From NCBI RefSeq assembly GCF_037201965.1, contig NZ_CP147518.1:6441001-6505000 (forward strand): a DNA stretch of 64,000 nucleotides, in the 5' to 3' direction. Within the stretch, counting starts at the first letter, position 1; the number at the start of each line of letters is the position of its first letter. Shown piece by piece: positions 34,571-43,312 of this stretch. The position numbers were made by a program, and so were the translations under genes. A model generated the notes under the pieces. That model saw nothing but the letters and a program-made list of their open reading frames with translations, was not told the DNA's origin and searched no databases. Source of the stretch: Spirosoma sp. SC4-14 (GTDB lineage Bacteria; Bacteroidota; Bacteroidia; Cytophagales; Spirosomataceae).

Positions 34571-36385
34571 ATGAAAGCAATAAAAATTGGATTTATCGTT
34601 AGCCTGACCGCTCTGATGAGCACAGGCTGCGAAAAGATACTGGAAGAGAATCCGCAATCACAAATTGTTCCGTCTTATTTCAACAGTGCAGCCGGGGTGC
34701 TTGGGGGCATTGCCGGGGTGTATAATGACATTCGATCCCAGTGGGGAACGGAAGGCTTCACCGTTGAAATGCAGGCAGGCACCGATGAGTTTTTGATGGG
34801 AGCCAGTTCAGGTGGTGGCCCTGCCTACACCTATAATGGGCTGAACGGGAGTAATTTCGGTGCGGCCTGGGGGATAGCCTTCCAGGACATCAACACGATC
34901 AATGGGGTATTGAAGTACGGCCAGACAGTCGATTTGCCAGATGCAACCCGGAAGCAGTATCTGGCTCAGGCCAAGTTTTTACGGGGTTTCTGGTATTTCT
35001 ATCTGGTACAGACCTGGGGTGATGTTCCGCTGCATACCGAATTTATTACGGTAGCTTCTCAGGCAGCATCCCGCCAACCGGCGGCTCAGGTATATGAACA
35101 AATCATTAAGGACCTGACTGAAGCGGCCACCGATCTACCCAATACGCCAACCGCTCCGTTTCTGGGAAAAGCGGCTACCAAACCGGTGGCTCAGTTGCTA
35201 CTGGCAAAGGCATACCTAACGCGCGGCTGGCTCAACAACACAGCCTCTGATTTTTCGCAGGCGGCCGCCATTTGTGCTGATATTATTGCCAATAAATCAT
35301 CGTACGGCCTCGATCTATGGCAGGACTTTGGCGATGCATTCGTACCGGCTAACGATTATGGGAAGGAAACCATGTTTGTCAGCGATCACGTGCTCGACCC
35401 AAAATATGGCTACTATACCGTTGGTGGAGCGGCTGGTGGTGGAGCAGCCCAAAATCTGAGCCCTTGGTTTACCAACTGGAATTACCCGAATAATAGTGGG
35501 GTCAATTCCTTCAAAAGTGCCACAGGAGGCTTCGTGAACAGTGGTACTTCGCTGATGATCCGTGATTCGCAGTACGGTCGTCCATACGTTCGGATGCGGC
35601 CCAACAGCTATAAATGGACCACAGGAGCAAACGCTGGCAAGACCTACTTTCTGGATCAGGCCTTTACGAATCGTACTATCGATTCACGGTTTATGAATTC
35701 GTTCTATACGGTTTATATTGCCAATACCTCGGTTACGAACAGTGCTACTGCGGCCAACAACAAACGGGGCATTAGCTATACAACCGTGGTAGGGGCAGAT
35801 ACCGCCGTTTGGATACCCGACTTTGAAGTGGAAGGAGCGCCACAATTTATCGGCACACGTCCATTCAAGGGCATTGTGGTACCACCCAGCATGTGGGATA
35901 ATGGCATTTTCCCGGCTCTGAAGAAATTCATGGACCCTAGCCGGGGTGCCAATTTCAACGACCCTTCTACCCGCCCCTGTGTGCTATACCGCTTTTCGGA
36001 TGTATACCTGACCGGTGCCGAAGCCTATCTGAAAGCGGGCGATGCGGCTAAGGCGGCTTCTCTGCTCAATGTAGTGCGGCAACGGGCGGCTTACCGGAAA
36101 ACGAATACGGCGGCTCAGAACGCTGCGGCTGCGGCTGCCATGACCATCACGGCCGACGACGTAACTGTAGACTTTATCCTGGATGAGCGCACCCGCGAAC
36201 TGTTTGGCGAATGGCAACGGTGGCATGACCTGGTTCGTACCCGTTCGCTGGTACGTCGGGTGAAAGCCTGGAACCCGGAAGCGGCCCCTTATATTCAGGA
36301 TTTTCATATGCTACGGCCCATTCCGCAGTCGCAGATAGATCGGGTGGTAGATGGTCCTAAATTCCCACAAAATCCGGGCTATTAA
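34571..36385 (+). CDS. SusD/RagB-family nutrient-binding lipoprotein
   Basis: This 604-aa protein has a lipoprotein signal with the lipidated Cys at residue 20 (LMSTGC). It then shows the SusD pattern of TPR-like helices (YLAQAKFLRGFWYFYLVQTWGDVP is the family landmark) and a C-terminal region with RFSDVYLTGAEAYLKAGD and DERTRELFGEWQRWHDLVR. SusD proteins sit on the cell surface as a lid on SusC and bind the glycan. It starts 14 nt after the susC stop, the usual coupled arrangement. Confidence 0.97.
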   Translation: MKAIKIGFIVSLTALMSTGCEKILEENPQSQIVPSYFNSAAGVLGGIAGVYNDIRSQWGTEGFTVEMQAGTDEFLMGASSGGGPAYTYNGLNGSNFGAAWGIAFQDINTINGVLKYGQTVDLPDATRKQYLAQAKFLRGFWYFYLVQTWGDVPLHTEFITVASQAASRQPAAQVYEQIIKDLTEAATDLPNTPTAPFLGKAATKPVAQLLLAKAYLTRGWLNNTASDFSQAAAICADIIANKSSYGLDLWQDFGDAFVPANDYGKETMFVSDHVLDPKYGYYTVGGAAGGGAAQNLSPWFTNWNYPNNSGVNSFKSATGGFVNSGTSLMIRDSQYGRPYVRMRPNSYKWTTGANAGKTYFLDQAFTNRTIDSRFMNSFYTVYIANTSVTNSATAANNKRGISYTTVVGADTAVWIPDFEVEGAPQFIGTRPFKGIVVPPSMWDNGIFPALKKFMDPSRGANFNDPSTRPCVLYRFSDVYLTGAEAYLKAGDAAKAASLLNVVRQRAAYRKTNTAAQNAAAAAAMTITADDVTVDFILDERTRELFGEWQRWHDLVRTRSLVRRVKAWNPEAAPYIQDFHMLRPIPQSQIDRVVDGPKFPQNPGY

Positions 36386-36954
36386 GCAGCATGACTGACA
36401 AGAAGGCGTTCTTTAACCCTTTTTTCAGTAGTTTTTTGTCATACCGACGCAGGAGCGGGGATCTTCGGGTAAGCATCTACCGAAGGTTCCCGCTCCGATT
36501 TCTATAGGTTAAGCAAAGGCTGGCGCATCACTTTTGTTCACATCGGCGGTCCAACTATTTCTGACCCCTTCGGGCGACAGTAAACCACGGACGAACTAAC
36601 TTATAAACCACTGTAGTCAAAGCCACCAGATTGGGTTTCTTAGCTTGCCAGATCATGAACGAGATGGGCGTAAAATACCAGTACAGCGAGGAGATCATTC
36701 ATGGCCCATGTGGCAGCACGATCTATATATGCATAGCCAGTTGCTGTTTAAGTGACCAGGATACATTAGCCTGAGAAGTAATCCATTTTCAATGGATAGC
36801 GCTATTGTTGCAACCCAAATGTAACTAAATTGTCATAAGCATAGGCTGGCAATCAGGAGTTGTGCAAATTTATCGCGTATAGAGAGGCTATACACTGACA
36901 GCAGGCAGGTTGCCCTCTGTAAACACTGTACCCCACATAAACCAATTATAGCAA
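36386..36954. other. Intergenic region with hairpin repeat and small ORF
   Basis: The left part holds an imperfect hairpin (36452-36496; GGAGCGGGGATCTTCGG against CCGAAGGTTCCCGCTCC) preceded by GTCATACCGACGCAGGAG. This resembles the dispersed GTCAT-type hairpins common in Bacteroidota genomes and could end the susD transcript. A 47-codon minus-strand frame (36555-36698) is listed separately. The remainder shows nothing I can name. Confidence 0.5.
36555..36698 (-). CDS. Small minus-strand ORF or gene remnant, 47 aa
   Basis: The predicted peptide reads SLYWYFTPISFMIWQAKKPN, LVALTTVVYKLVRPWF, then TVARRGQK and a stop. The hydrophobic-then-basic composition looks like the C-terminus of a membrane-associated enzyme. 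It opens at ATG directly after an in-frame TGA, so it may be the tail of a deleted gene. No family is recognised. Confidence 0.25.
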   Translation of the reverse strand: MISSLYWYFTPISFMIWQAKKPNLVALTTVVYKLVRPWFTVARRGQK

Positions 36955-37407
36955 ATGATGAAGCTATTTTTTGCCTTGAGTAGTGTTCTGCTTTCGGTCG
37001 CGGCTCTACCCGTCAGCGGTATTGAAGGCAACTGGAAACGAACCAGCATGACCCTTACCGAAAGCAACGGTAAAGCTACCGATATGATGGCGATGATGAC
37101 CCAAACTATGCCCTGTACCAAAGACATCATTTACGCCTTCAAAAGCGGTGGTTTCCTGGAAAGCAAAGTACCGGAAGCCTGTGGAGCGATGAAAAAAACT
37201 ATTGAATCGATGAATGCAAATGGCAAATGGGCACTAAGTGGCAACAGACTGATCGTTACTACTTCCATGAAAGAAATTCCGCCAGCAACCTACGAAATCA
37301 GCATTAAGGGAAATACGATGACCTGGACGTTCAACTATACCGACAACCCCAAAATGCCCAATCCGACCCATGCCAAACACATGACCATTGTTTATCAACG
37401 GGTTTGA
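36955..37407 (+). CDS. Secreted lipocalin-like protein, unknown ligand
   Basis: The 150-aa precursor has a signal peptide (about residues 1-20, LFFALSSVLLSVAALPVSG). The mature domain starts with IEGNWKRTSMTL, the common opening of lipocalin-like DUF families in Bacteroidota, and ends in TIVYQRV. It contains several Met residues (KATDMMAMMTQTM) and two Cys that could form a disulfide (PCTKD and EACGAM). Function is unknown. It is transcribed toward rodA and may be monocistronic. Confidence 0.7.
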   Translation: MMKLFFALSSVLLSVAALPVSGIEGNWKRTSMTLTESNGKATDMMAMMTQTMPCTKDIIYAFKSGGFLESKVPEACGAMKKTIESMNANGKWALSGNRLIVTTSMKEIPPATYEISIKGNTMTWTFNYTDNPKMPNPTHAKHMTIVYQRV

Positions 37408-37445
37408 CATAATTTATTCAAAGCCACCGCAAACCTGCCGCCAGC

Positions 37446-38729
37446 TTAATTCCAGCGCGACAGAGCTGTTCGACGCGAATCGAGTTTAAGGAAGATAAAC
37501 AGCAGAATGGAAAACGACCAGAGCGACGACCCTCCGTAGCTGAAAAAGGGTAAGGGTATACCAATAACCGGCATCAGCCCGATGGTCATACCAACGTTTA
37601 CCATCACATGGAAGAAAATGATTCCGGCCACACAATAGCCATAGACTCGGGCAAACTTGCTGCGCTGTTTTTCGGCCAGAATAATAATGCGCCACAACAA
37701 CCCAACAAACAACGCAATTACAATAGCGCTGCCCACAAAGCCATGTTCCTCGCCAATGGTGCAGAAAATAAAATCGGTGCTTTGCTCAGGCACAAAGTCA
37801 AACTTGGTTTGCGTTCCTTCCAGAAAACCTTTCCCCTGAAGGCGGCCCGAGCCGATAGCAATTTTGGCCTGTGTTACGTTCCAGCCAACGCCCAGCGGGT
37901 CAATCGTTGGATCGACGAGTACTTTAATCCGGTTGCGCTGGTGTTTTTGAAGTATGTTATTTACAAAGAAATCAACGCCCGTAACAAAGACCATCATAAC
38001 GGCACCCACAATGCCCATCGAAATCAGATTGCTGGTTGTGCGGTTATAGCGCGGCATCAGAGCAATTACGATGAGCAGCAGAGCCACAATACCGATAAAG
38101 ATGTAGAGCTTCGGAAAAATAAGCGCCAGCACAAATAAAGCAGCCGCCGAAATACCAACTGCCGGAATCCAGCCGGGCAATCCTTCCCGATATAGCATAA
38201 TGGCAAATGACGAAAAAACAAGCGTAGAGCCGGTTTCGTTAGAGGCCAGAATCAGAATACAGGGCAGAATAATAATTCCTCCGATATACATCAGATCTTT
38301 CTGCTTCGTCAGGTTAATACCCGGATTATCCATGTACTTGGCCAGGGCCAGAGCCGTGGCCATTTTGGCAAACTCGGCGGGCTGAATCTGAAAAGATCCG
38401 AACTTAAACCACGAGTGCGACCCTTTGATATTAGCTCCAGCCACCAGAACCAGCAACAACATCAGGATCATAAAGGCATAAAACAAATAGGCGAAGGAGT
38501 CGAAAAATTTATGATTTACTACCAGAATACAGATAATCAGAATCACCGTTGTGCCAATCCACATGATCTGCTTACCAGCGTTGGTGGTCATGTCAAATAA
38601 ACTCGTATGATCTTCCGGACTGTAGACAGCCGCATATACGTTGAGCCATCCCAGCGTTACACAGCCGAGATATAGCACCAGCGTCAGCCAGTCGATGTCC
38701 TGAGTAAATGGGTCGTTATGCCGAGACAA
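37446..38729 (-). CDS. rodA: Rod shape-determining protein RodA (SEDS glycosyltransferase)
   Basis: This 427-aa polytopic membrane protein is a SEDS-family peptidoglycan polymerase. It has about ten hydrophobic helices and the family signatures AGANIKGSHSWFKFGSFQIQP (the GSHSW and QPAE region), GSGRLQGKGFLEGTQTKFDFVPEQSTDFIFCTIGEE, and the C-terminal MPVIGIPLPFFSYGGSS. It polymerises glycan strands from lipid II during side-wall growth together with PBP2, whose gene lies just upstream on the same strand. The start codon lies 110 nt after the PBP2 stop. Confidence 0.95.
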   Translation of the reverse strand: MSRHNDPFTQDIDWLTLVLYLGCVTLGWLNVYAAVYSPEDHTSLFDMTTNAGKQIMWIGTTVILIICILVVNHKFFDSFAYLFYAFMILMLLLVLVAGANIKGSHSWFKFGSFQIQPAEFAKMATALALAKYMDNPGINLTKQKDLMYIGGIIILPCILILASNETGSTLVFSSFAIMLYREGLPGWIPAVGISAAALFVLALIFPKLYIFIGIVALLLIVIALMPRYNRTTSNLISMGIVGAVMMVFVTGVDFFVNNILQKHQRNRIKVLVDPTIDPLGVGWNVTQAKIAIGSGRLQGKGFLEGTQTKFDFVPEQSTDFIFCTIGEEHGFVGSAIVIALFVGLLWRIIILAEKQRSKFARVYGYCVAGIIFFHVMVNVGMTIGLMPVIGIPLPFFSYGGSSLWSFSILLFIFLKLDSRRTALSRWN

Positions 38730-38839
38730 GATTGTATTTGTTTATGATTTATGGTATTCCGTATACGGCTTACAGTTGCGCTGCTTATCGGCATACATCC
38801 TCCTATGGCAAGGCAACCGAAAACTGCAAACCGTATATT

Positions 38840-40804
38840 CTAATTTCCGCTTATGCCTGATGCCGTAGTTGTCGTTTTAGGCTTCGTCGATGTCATGAAA
38901 GGCTTGGGCTGAGCCGGTTTTGGGTCTTTTTTCGTCGTATCTTTTTTAGACGAAGAAGGGGCTTTGGGCTTAATAAGCATACTGGCAGGTGGCATATAGT
39001 TCGAAGCCATCACCTGTTCTTCCAGCCGTTTTGCTTCCGTTTTGCGTTTGAGGTATCGTTCGGCAACCAGTGCGGCTACCGATGCAGCAGCTTTACCACC
39101 CCATCCCGCATTTTCAACAAAAACAGCTACCGCTATTTTAGGATCGTTCATGGGCGCAAAGCCAATAAAAATCGAGTGGTCATATTTATGGCCAAACTTG
39201 GCATTCTGCGAAGTTCCGGTTTTGCCACACAAGTCGATGCCCTCAATGTTGGCCAGTGGTGTTACGGTGCCATGTGCAACAGCCCCGCGCATACCGTCGA
39301 TAACAGGAAGAAAATACTTGTAATCGATACCTGTTTCGTGCCGCTCGTGATATTCGGCCGGAACGCTCAGCCCTGCTTTACCAAATCCTTTAATATAATG
39401 CGGAGTAATATACCAGCCCCGGTTAGCAATGGTAGCCGCCAAATTCACGAGTTTGAGCGGACTAATCAATAATTCGCCTTCGCCGATGCTAAGCGAGTAA
39501 ACATTGGAGAATTTCCACCGAAGGGCGCCATGATATGCCTTATCGTAGTATTCAGGTGATGGCAGATTGCCTTTCAGTTCACTCGGCAAATCGACGCCCA
39601 GCCGCGCTCCAATACCAAACTTCTCCACCATATCGTGCCACTGCTGCAAGCCAATAGCCGACGCCTTGAACGTATTTGGGTTTCCATTAAAATAGAGAAA
39701 CTTCCGGAATACATAGTAAAAATAAGGGTTGCAGGAGTTCTGAACAGCCCCACGCAGGTTATTCCCCCCCCTACAGTGACAGCGCATTGGCGACCCGGCA
39801 TGACCATAAAACGTATTCGGAAAAAGCGACCCCTGCTGCTGGGCAATCAGCGCCTGAATTAGCTTAAACGTTGACCCCGGCCGATAACTAGCCATAATGG
39901 GCCGGTTAATGAGGGGTTTATAAGGGTTTTTGATTAGTGTTCGATAGTTTTTCGAAAAGAACCGACTCGACAGCAAGTTGGGGTCGTATGTGGGTGCCGA
40001 CACGGAAACCAGAATTTCGCCGGTCGATGGTTCAACCGCCAATACGGCTCCTACTTTGTTCTGCATCAGACTATCGGCATATTTCTGAACTTCTACATCG
40101 ATGCCCGTAATCAGATTTTGTCCGGCCACAGCCAGTGTATCGAAAGCCCCGTTTTTCCAGGGGCCTTTGTTTACGCCCCGAACGTTCTGCATCACAAACT
40201 TTACGCCCCGTTTGCCACGCAGTTGTTCTTCATACTGTTCTTCCAAACCGTTATGCCCTACATAATCGCCCTGCCGATAGTAGGGAATATCCTGATTGTC
40301 GAGCTGCTTTTTACTGATTTCGCTAACGTATCCGAGTGCATTAGCCAGCGTGTGAGCCGGGTAAGTTCGCATGGAGCTAATCACGGGCTCAAACCCCTGA
40401 TAATCGACCAACGCATCCTGAATCCGGGCAAAATCTTCTTTGGAAAGCTGCCGTAAAAACAGCGAAGGCTTCACCGACGAATAGTTCTGAGCCAGGCCCA
40501 TTATACTATCAAAATCGGTTCGGGAAATGTCCATGAGACGGCAAAAAGCGGCCGTATCCGGTATGTTAACCTTCTTAGGGGTCACATACAGATCATAGAC
40601 AGGTGTGTTATAAACAATGAGCTGATTGTTGCGATCATAGATCTGCCCACGGTAAGGAATTTCAATAACTCGCTTAATTGAATTCTTCGAGGCTCCTAAC
40701 GAATAGGTATCGTCTACTACCTGTAAATAAAATAACCGGGCCAGATATGTCACCGCCATAAGGCAAAACACACCTATGATGACATACTTACGATTCTCCA
40801 GCAT
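38840..40804 (-). CDS. mrdA: Penicillin-binding protein 2 (elongasome transpeptidase)
   Basis: This 654-aa protein has one N-terminal membrane helix (VIIGVFCLMAVTYLARLFYLQ), a PBP dimerisation/pedestal domain, and a transpeptidase domain with SxxK in RPGSTFKLIQ, SxN in NSCNPYFYYV and the KTG box in CGKTGTSQN. It cross-links peptidoglycan made by RodA. A low-complexity Ser/Lys/Pro/Thr C-terminal tail (about the last 50 residues) extends beyond the core. It is the upstream gene of an mrdA-rodA unit; mreB, mreC and mreD are not next to it in this window. Confidence 0.95.
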   Translation of the reverse strand: MLENRKYVIIGVFCLMAVTYLARLFYLQVVDDTYSLGASKNSIKRVIEIPYRGQIYDRNNQLIVYNTPVYDLYVTPKKVNIPDTAAFCRLMDISRTDFDSIMGLAQNYSSVKPSLFLRQLSKEDFARIQDALVDYQGFEPVISSMRTYPAHTLANALGYVSEISKKQLDNQDIPYYRQGDYVGHNGLEEQYEEQLRGKRGVKFVMQNVRGVNKGPWKNGAFDTLAVAGQNLITGIDVEVQKYADSLMQNKVGAVLAVEPSTGEILVSVSAPTYDPNLLSSRFFSKNYRTLIKNPYKPLINRPIMASYRPGSTFKLIQALIAQQQGSLFPNTFYGHAGSPMRCHCRGGNNLRGAVQNSCNPYFYYVFRKFLYFNGNPNTFKASAIGLQQWHDMVEKFGIGARLGVDLPSELKGNLPSPEYYDKAYHGALRWKFSNVYSLSIGEGELLISPLKLVNLAATIANRGWYITPHYIKGFGKAGLSVPAEYHERHETGIDYKYFLPVIDGMRGAVAHGTVTPLANIEGIDLCGKTGTSQNAKFGHKYDHSIFIGFAPMNDPKIAVAVFVENAGWGGKAAASVAALVAERYLKRKTEAKRLEEQVMASNYMPPASMLIKPKAPSSSKKDTTKKDPKPAQPKPFMTSTKPKTTTTASGISGN

Positions 40805-40862
40805 GAAAATAAATTCTTACTACCAAGCTACGTGCTCTATACAAAGTTAACGTATTAATAAG

Positions 40863-40928
40863 GAATTATGAATGATAAATGATATAGGGAAAAGCTATTT
40901 TTTGTTAATCATTTATCATTCATAATTC
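40863..40928. repeat. Perfect 21-bp inverted repeat between same-strand genes
   Basis: The arm at 40863-40883 (starting GAATTATGAATGATAAATG) is exactly complementary to 40908-40928, with a 24-nt loop. ATTATGAAT-type hairpins are a common dispersed intergenic element in Bacteroidota. It lies just after the SMP-30 gene stop and upstream of mrdA, so it could also act as a terminator. Confidence 0.75.
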
Positions 40929-40939
40929 ATCATTAAACA

Positions 40940-41962
40940 CTACCATCCTCTGGCTGTGGTTTTCAACCGGCATAGATACATATCGGCCGTGATGTAGAGC
41001 GTAGAGCCGTCGTCGCCCCAGGCGCAATTGGCTGTTGCTCCGCCAATTTTGATGTGGCCCAGAAAATCGCCTGCTGGCGATAACACCAGTACACCTCCCG
41101 GCCCTGTAGCCCATAGGTTCCCCTCTTTGTCGACTTTCATACCATCGAATCCACCTTCCAGATTCTGCTTTTTCAATCCATCGGCTCCAAACACCACCCG
41201 GCCTTTAGCCACGGAGCCATCGGCCAGTAACGAATACGCCATAATAACGGGTCGGGATGGATCGGATTGCGCTACATAGAGCGTTTTTTCATCGGGTGAG
41301 AGCGCAATACCATTGGGTCGGGTAAGGTCGCCAACTACCAGCGAAACCGCACCGTTGGGTGCAATCCGGTAAACGCCAAAATTATCGATCTCGCGCATAG
41401 GGTCTTTCTCTTTCTTCGGCATTCCGTAGGGTGGGTCGGTAAAATAATAGCTCCCGCTGGAGTGAGCAACCACATCGTTCGGACTATTGAATCGTTTGCC
41501 ATTGTAATTATCGGCCAGCGTACGTTTGCCACCAATGCCATCCAGAGGCATAGCCGTCACGCGTCGATCGCCATGCTCGCAGGCAATAAGTCGTCCTTTT
41601 CGGTCAATAGTAAGGCCGTTCGAACCGGGTTCATCGCCATAAACGCCCAAACCAGTGTAGCCCGACGGTTTCAGAAATGACGTAACACCTTCCTTTTCGG
41701 TCCACTTGAAAATGGTGTTTTGCGGCACATCGGAAAACAGCAGAAAATTGCCTGCCACCTCATCATGGTTTTTTACCCAAACCGGGCCTTCTGTCCATAC
41801 AAATCCACTGGCTAATACTTCAATCTGGGCATCTTTCGGAATCAGCTTATCGATACGGGGATCAAGGCGAACGATTTGCCCAATGGTCGGATACGGCGTT
41901 GTTTGCGCCAGCGTCTGCCCCAATCCAGCCAGCAGCAGGCCTATAAGTACGAGTGGTTTCAT
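40940..41962 (-). CDS. Secreted SMP-30/gluconolactonase-family protein
   Basis: This 340-aa protein has a signal peptide (cut after TLAQ, residue 20) and a six-bladed propeller of the SMP-30/LRE type. Likely metal ligands are in FVWTEGPVWV, NSPNDVV and the DGMKVDKEGNLWATGPGGV segment. The family hydrolyses sugar lactones such as gluconolactone with a divalent metal. Neighbours include an alpha/beta hydrolase and a Gfo/Idh/MocA oxidoreductase, consistent with a periplasmic sugar oxidation or lactone-opening role. Confidence 0.92.
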   Translation of the reverse strand: MKPLVLIGLLLAGLGQTLAQTTPYPTIGQIVRLDPRIDKLIPKDAQIEVLASGFVWTEGPVWVKNHDEVAGNFLLFSDVPQNTIFKWTEKEGVTSFLKPSGYTGLGVYGDEPGSNGLTIDRKGRLIACEHGDRRVTAMPLDGIGGKRTLADNYNGKRFNSPNDVVAHSSGSYYFTDPPYGMPKKEKDPMREIDNFGVYRIAPNGAVSLVVGDLTRPNGIALSPDEKTLYVAQSDPSRPVIMAYSLLADGSVAKGRVVFGADGLKKQNLEGGFDGMKVDKEGNLWATGPGGVLVLSPAGDFLGHIKIGGATANCAWGDDGSTLYITADMYLCRLKTTARGW

Positions 41963-42044
41963 TTATCAAGAATGGTTTAGGAATCTTTTAGATTTAGCGT
42001 GCGATTCAATACGCTTTACGTAAAAGACAACAGGCCGCCGTTTT

Positions 42045-42947
42045 TCACTTGAGGTATTTGTCGAACCAGTCGGCAAAAGCCTTTATTTCTTCCGTTTCAT
42101 CATCCCAGCCGTGGCCAGCACCTTTTTTTATGTGTAATTCGCAAGGTACATTGGCCTGCTTTAGTTTACTGATTAGCAATTCTGACTGCTGAAGCGGAAT
42201 TAGCGGATCGGCATCGCCATGCACAAGCAACACCGGCGGATCGTCCGACGAAACCTGATAAACGGGGGATAGCTTCTTCAACAAAGCTGTTTTTTCTTCA
42301 GCACTTTTCATCGATACGTATTTTTTTCGGCGCTCATCCCACTCCTTAAAATCAAATGCCGCAGCCCGGTTATACTTCTTTAAAAATGCTTTATGGGTAA
42401 AAGGATTATAATCGGGTTTACCAAAATCAAGGAAATCGGTAGGAGGATATAAACAGGCTACCGCCTGAACTCGGGCCGATACTCGATTGGTAGGATCTTG
42501 CTGAGTGGTGTCGACTGGGCTGTTGGTTGTAGCCGCAAGCAAGGCCAGATGCCCACCGGCCGATGCTCCCATAATTCCGATTGATTCGGGGTCGATCTGA
42601 TAGGCCCGCGCGTGTAAACGGACAAAACGAATGGCTCGCTGAATATCCTGAGCAGCCTCATCGACCGTATAGCGGGGTACTGAACTGTGTAACACCAGAA
42701 ATACGGTATACCCCCGGTCAACTAAGGGTTTGGCTTCTTTGACGTAAGGCGCAACCTTGTCGTAAGACGAGCGCCAGCCTCCACTAACCACCGAAATAAT
42801 TGCTTTTCCATTGCGATGGGTCGGCCTAAGAATCTGCATGGTCAAAGCCATACCGTCTTTTCGACCATATATTATCTCTAAAGGTTGATGCTGGGCAAAC
42901 AAACAGGTTGAATACAATACAGCAAGCGTAAGTAGCACTAGTTTCAT
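42045..42947 (-). CDS. Secreted alpha/beta hydrolase (carboxylesterase-like)
   Basis: This 300-aa protein has a signal peptide (LVLLTLAVLYSTCLFAQ) and an alpha/beta-hydrolase fold. The nucleophile is the Ser of GIMGASAGGHLALL, the acid is in VHGDADPLIPLQQ, and the His is in KGAGHGWDD. An oxyanion-hole region, VSGGWRSSYDKVAPYV, replaces the usual HGG. The family includes BD-FAE-type feruloyl/acetyl esterases and dipeptidyl-peptidase-like proteins. It lies 82 nt upstream of the SMP-30 gene on the same strand, so the two are probably co-transcribed. Confidence 0.88.
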   Translation of the reverse strand: MKLVLLTLAVLYSTCLFAQHQPLEIIYGRKDGMALTMQILRPTHRNGKAIISVVSGGWRSSYDKVAPYVKEAKPLVDRGYTVFLVLHSSVPRYTVDEAAQDIQRAIRFVRLHARAYQIDPESIGIMGASAGGHLALLAATTNSPVDTTQQDPTNRVSARVQAVACLYPPTDFLDFGKPDYNPFTHKAFLKKYNRAAAFDFKEWDERRKKYVSMKSAEEKTALLKKLSPVYQVSSDDPPVLLVHGDADPLIPLQQSELLISKLKQANVPCELHIKKGAGHGWDDETEEIKAFADWFDKYLK

Positions 42948-43202
42948 GAATATTACGGTTGTATGATTTTTTACCGATAGCGATACCCATTCTGACGAAG
43001 TTTGTCGTTTTCAGATACAGTTACCAGCAGTAGTAATGTGTTGATTGCAAGCTACACTTTTAATGCCGAATCCGTTATAACGAAAGCAAACCGGCTCTGA
43101 TCTCTTATTGTGTGCATCCTAAAAGTGTCCAACGCCTTATTTATTCACTTTATATTTCTTAAAATTTTTAATAATTAACTGAAGACTTACCTTAATTTTA
43201 CA

Positions 43203-43275
43203 GAAGATTCATTGGCAACTAGCCCATAATTTATGGAACAACACTAGCTCATTAGTCTGTTTCCAATGAATCTTC
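43203..43275 (+). promoter_or_regulatory. Structured leader upstream of the Gfo/Idh/MocA gene
   Basis: GAAGATTCATTGG (43203-43215) and CCAATGAATCTTC (43263-43275) form a perfect 13-bp inverted repeat closing a 47-nt interior. The interior contains a second small hairpin (CCATAA-T-TTATGG). It ends 37 nt before the ATG at 43313. The rest of the 42948-43312 gap is AT-rich and featureless. Confidence 0.5.
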
Positions 43276-43312
43276 GGCTCACAATCCCTTATAATCCTCA
43301 ATCTACTGTATT

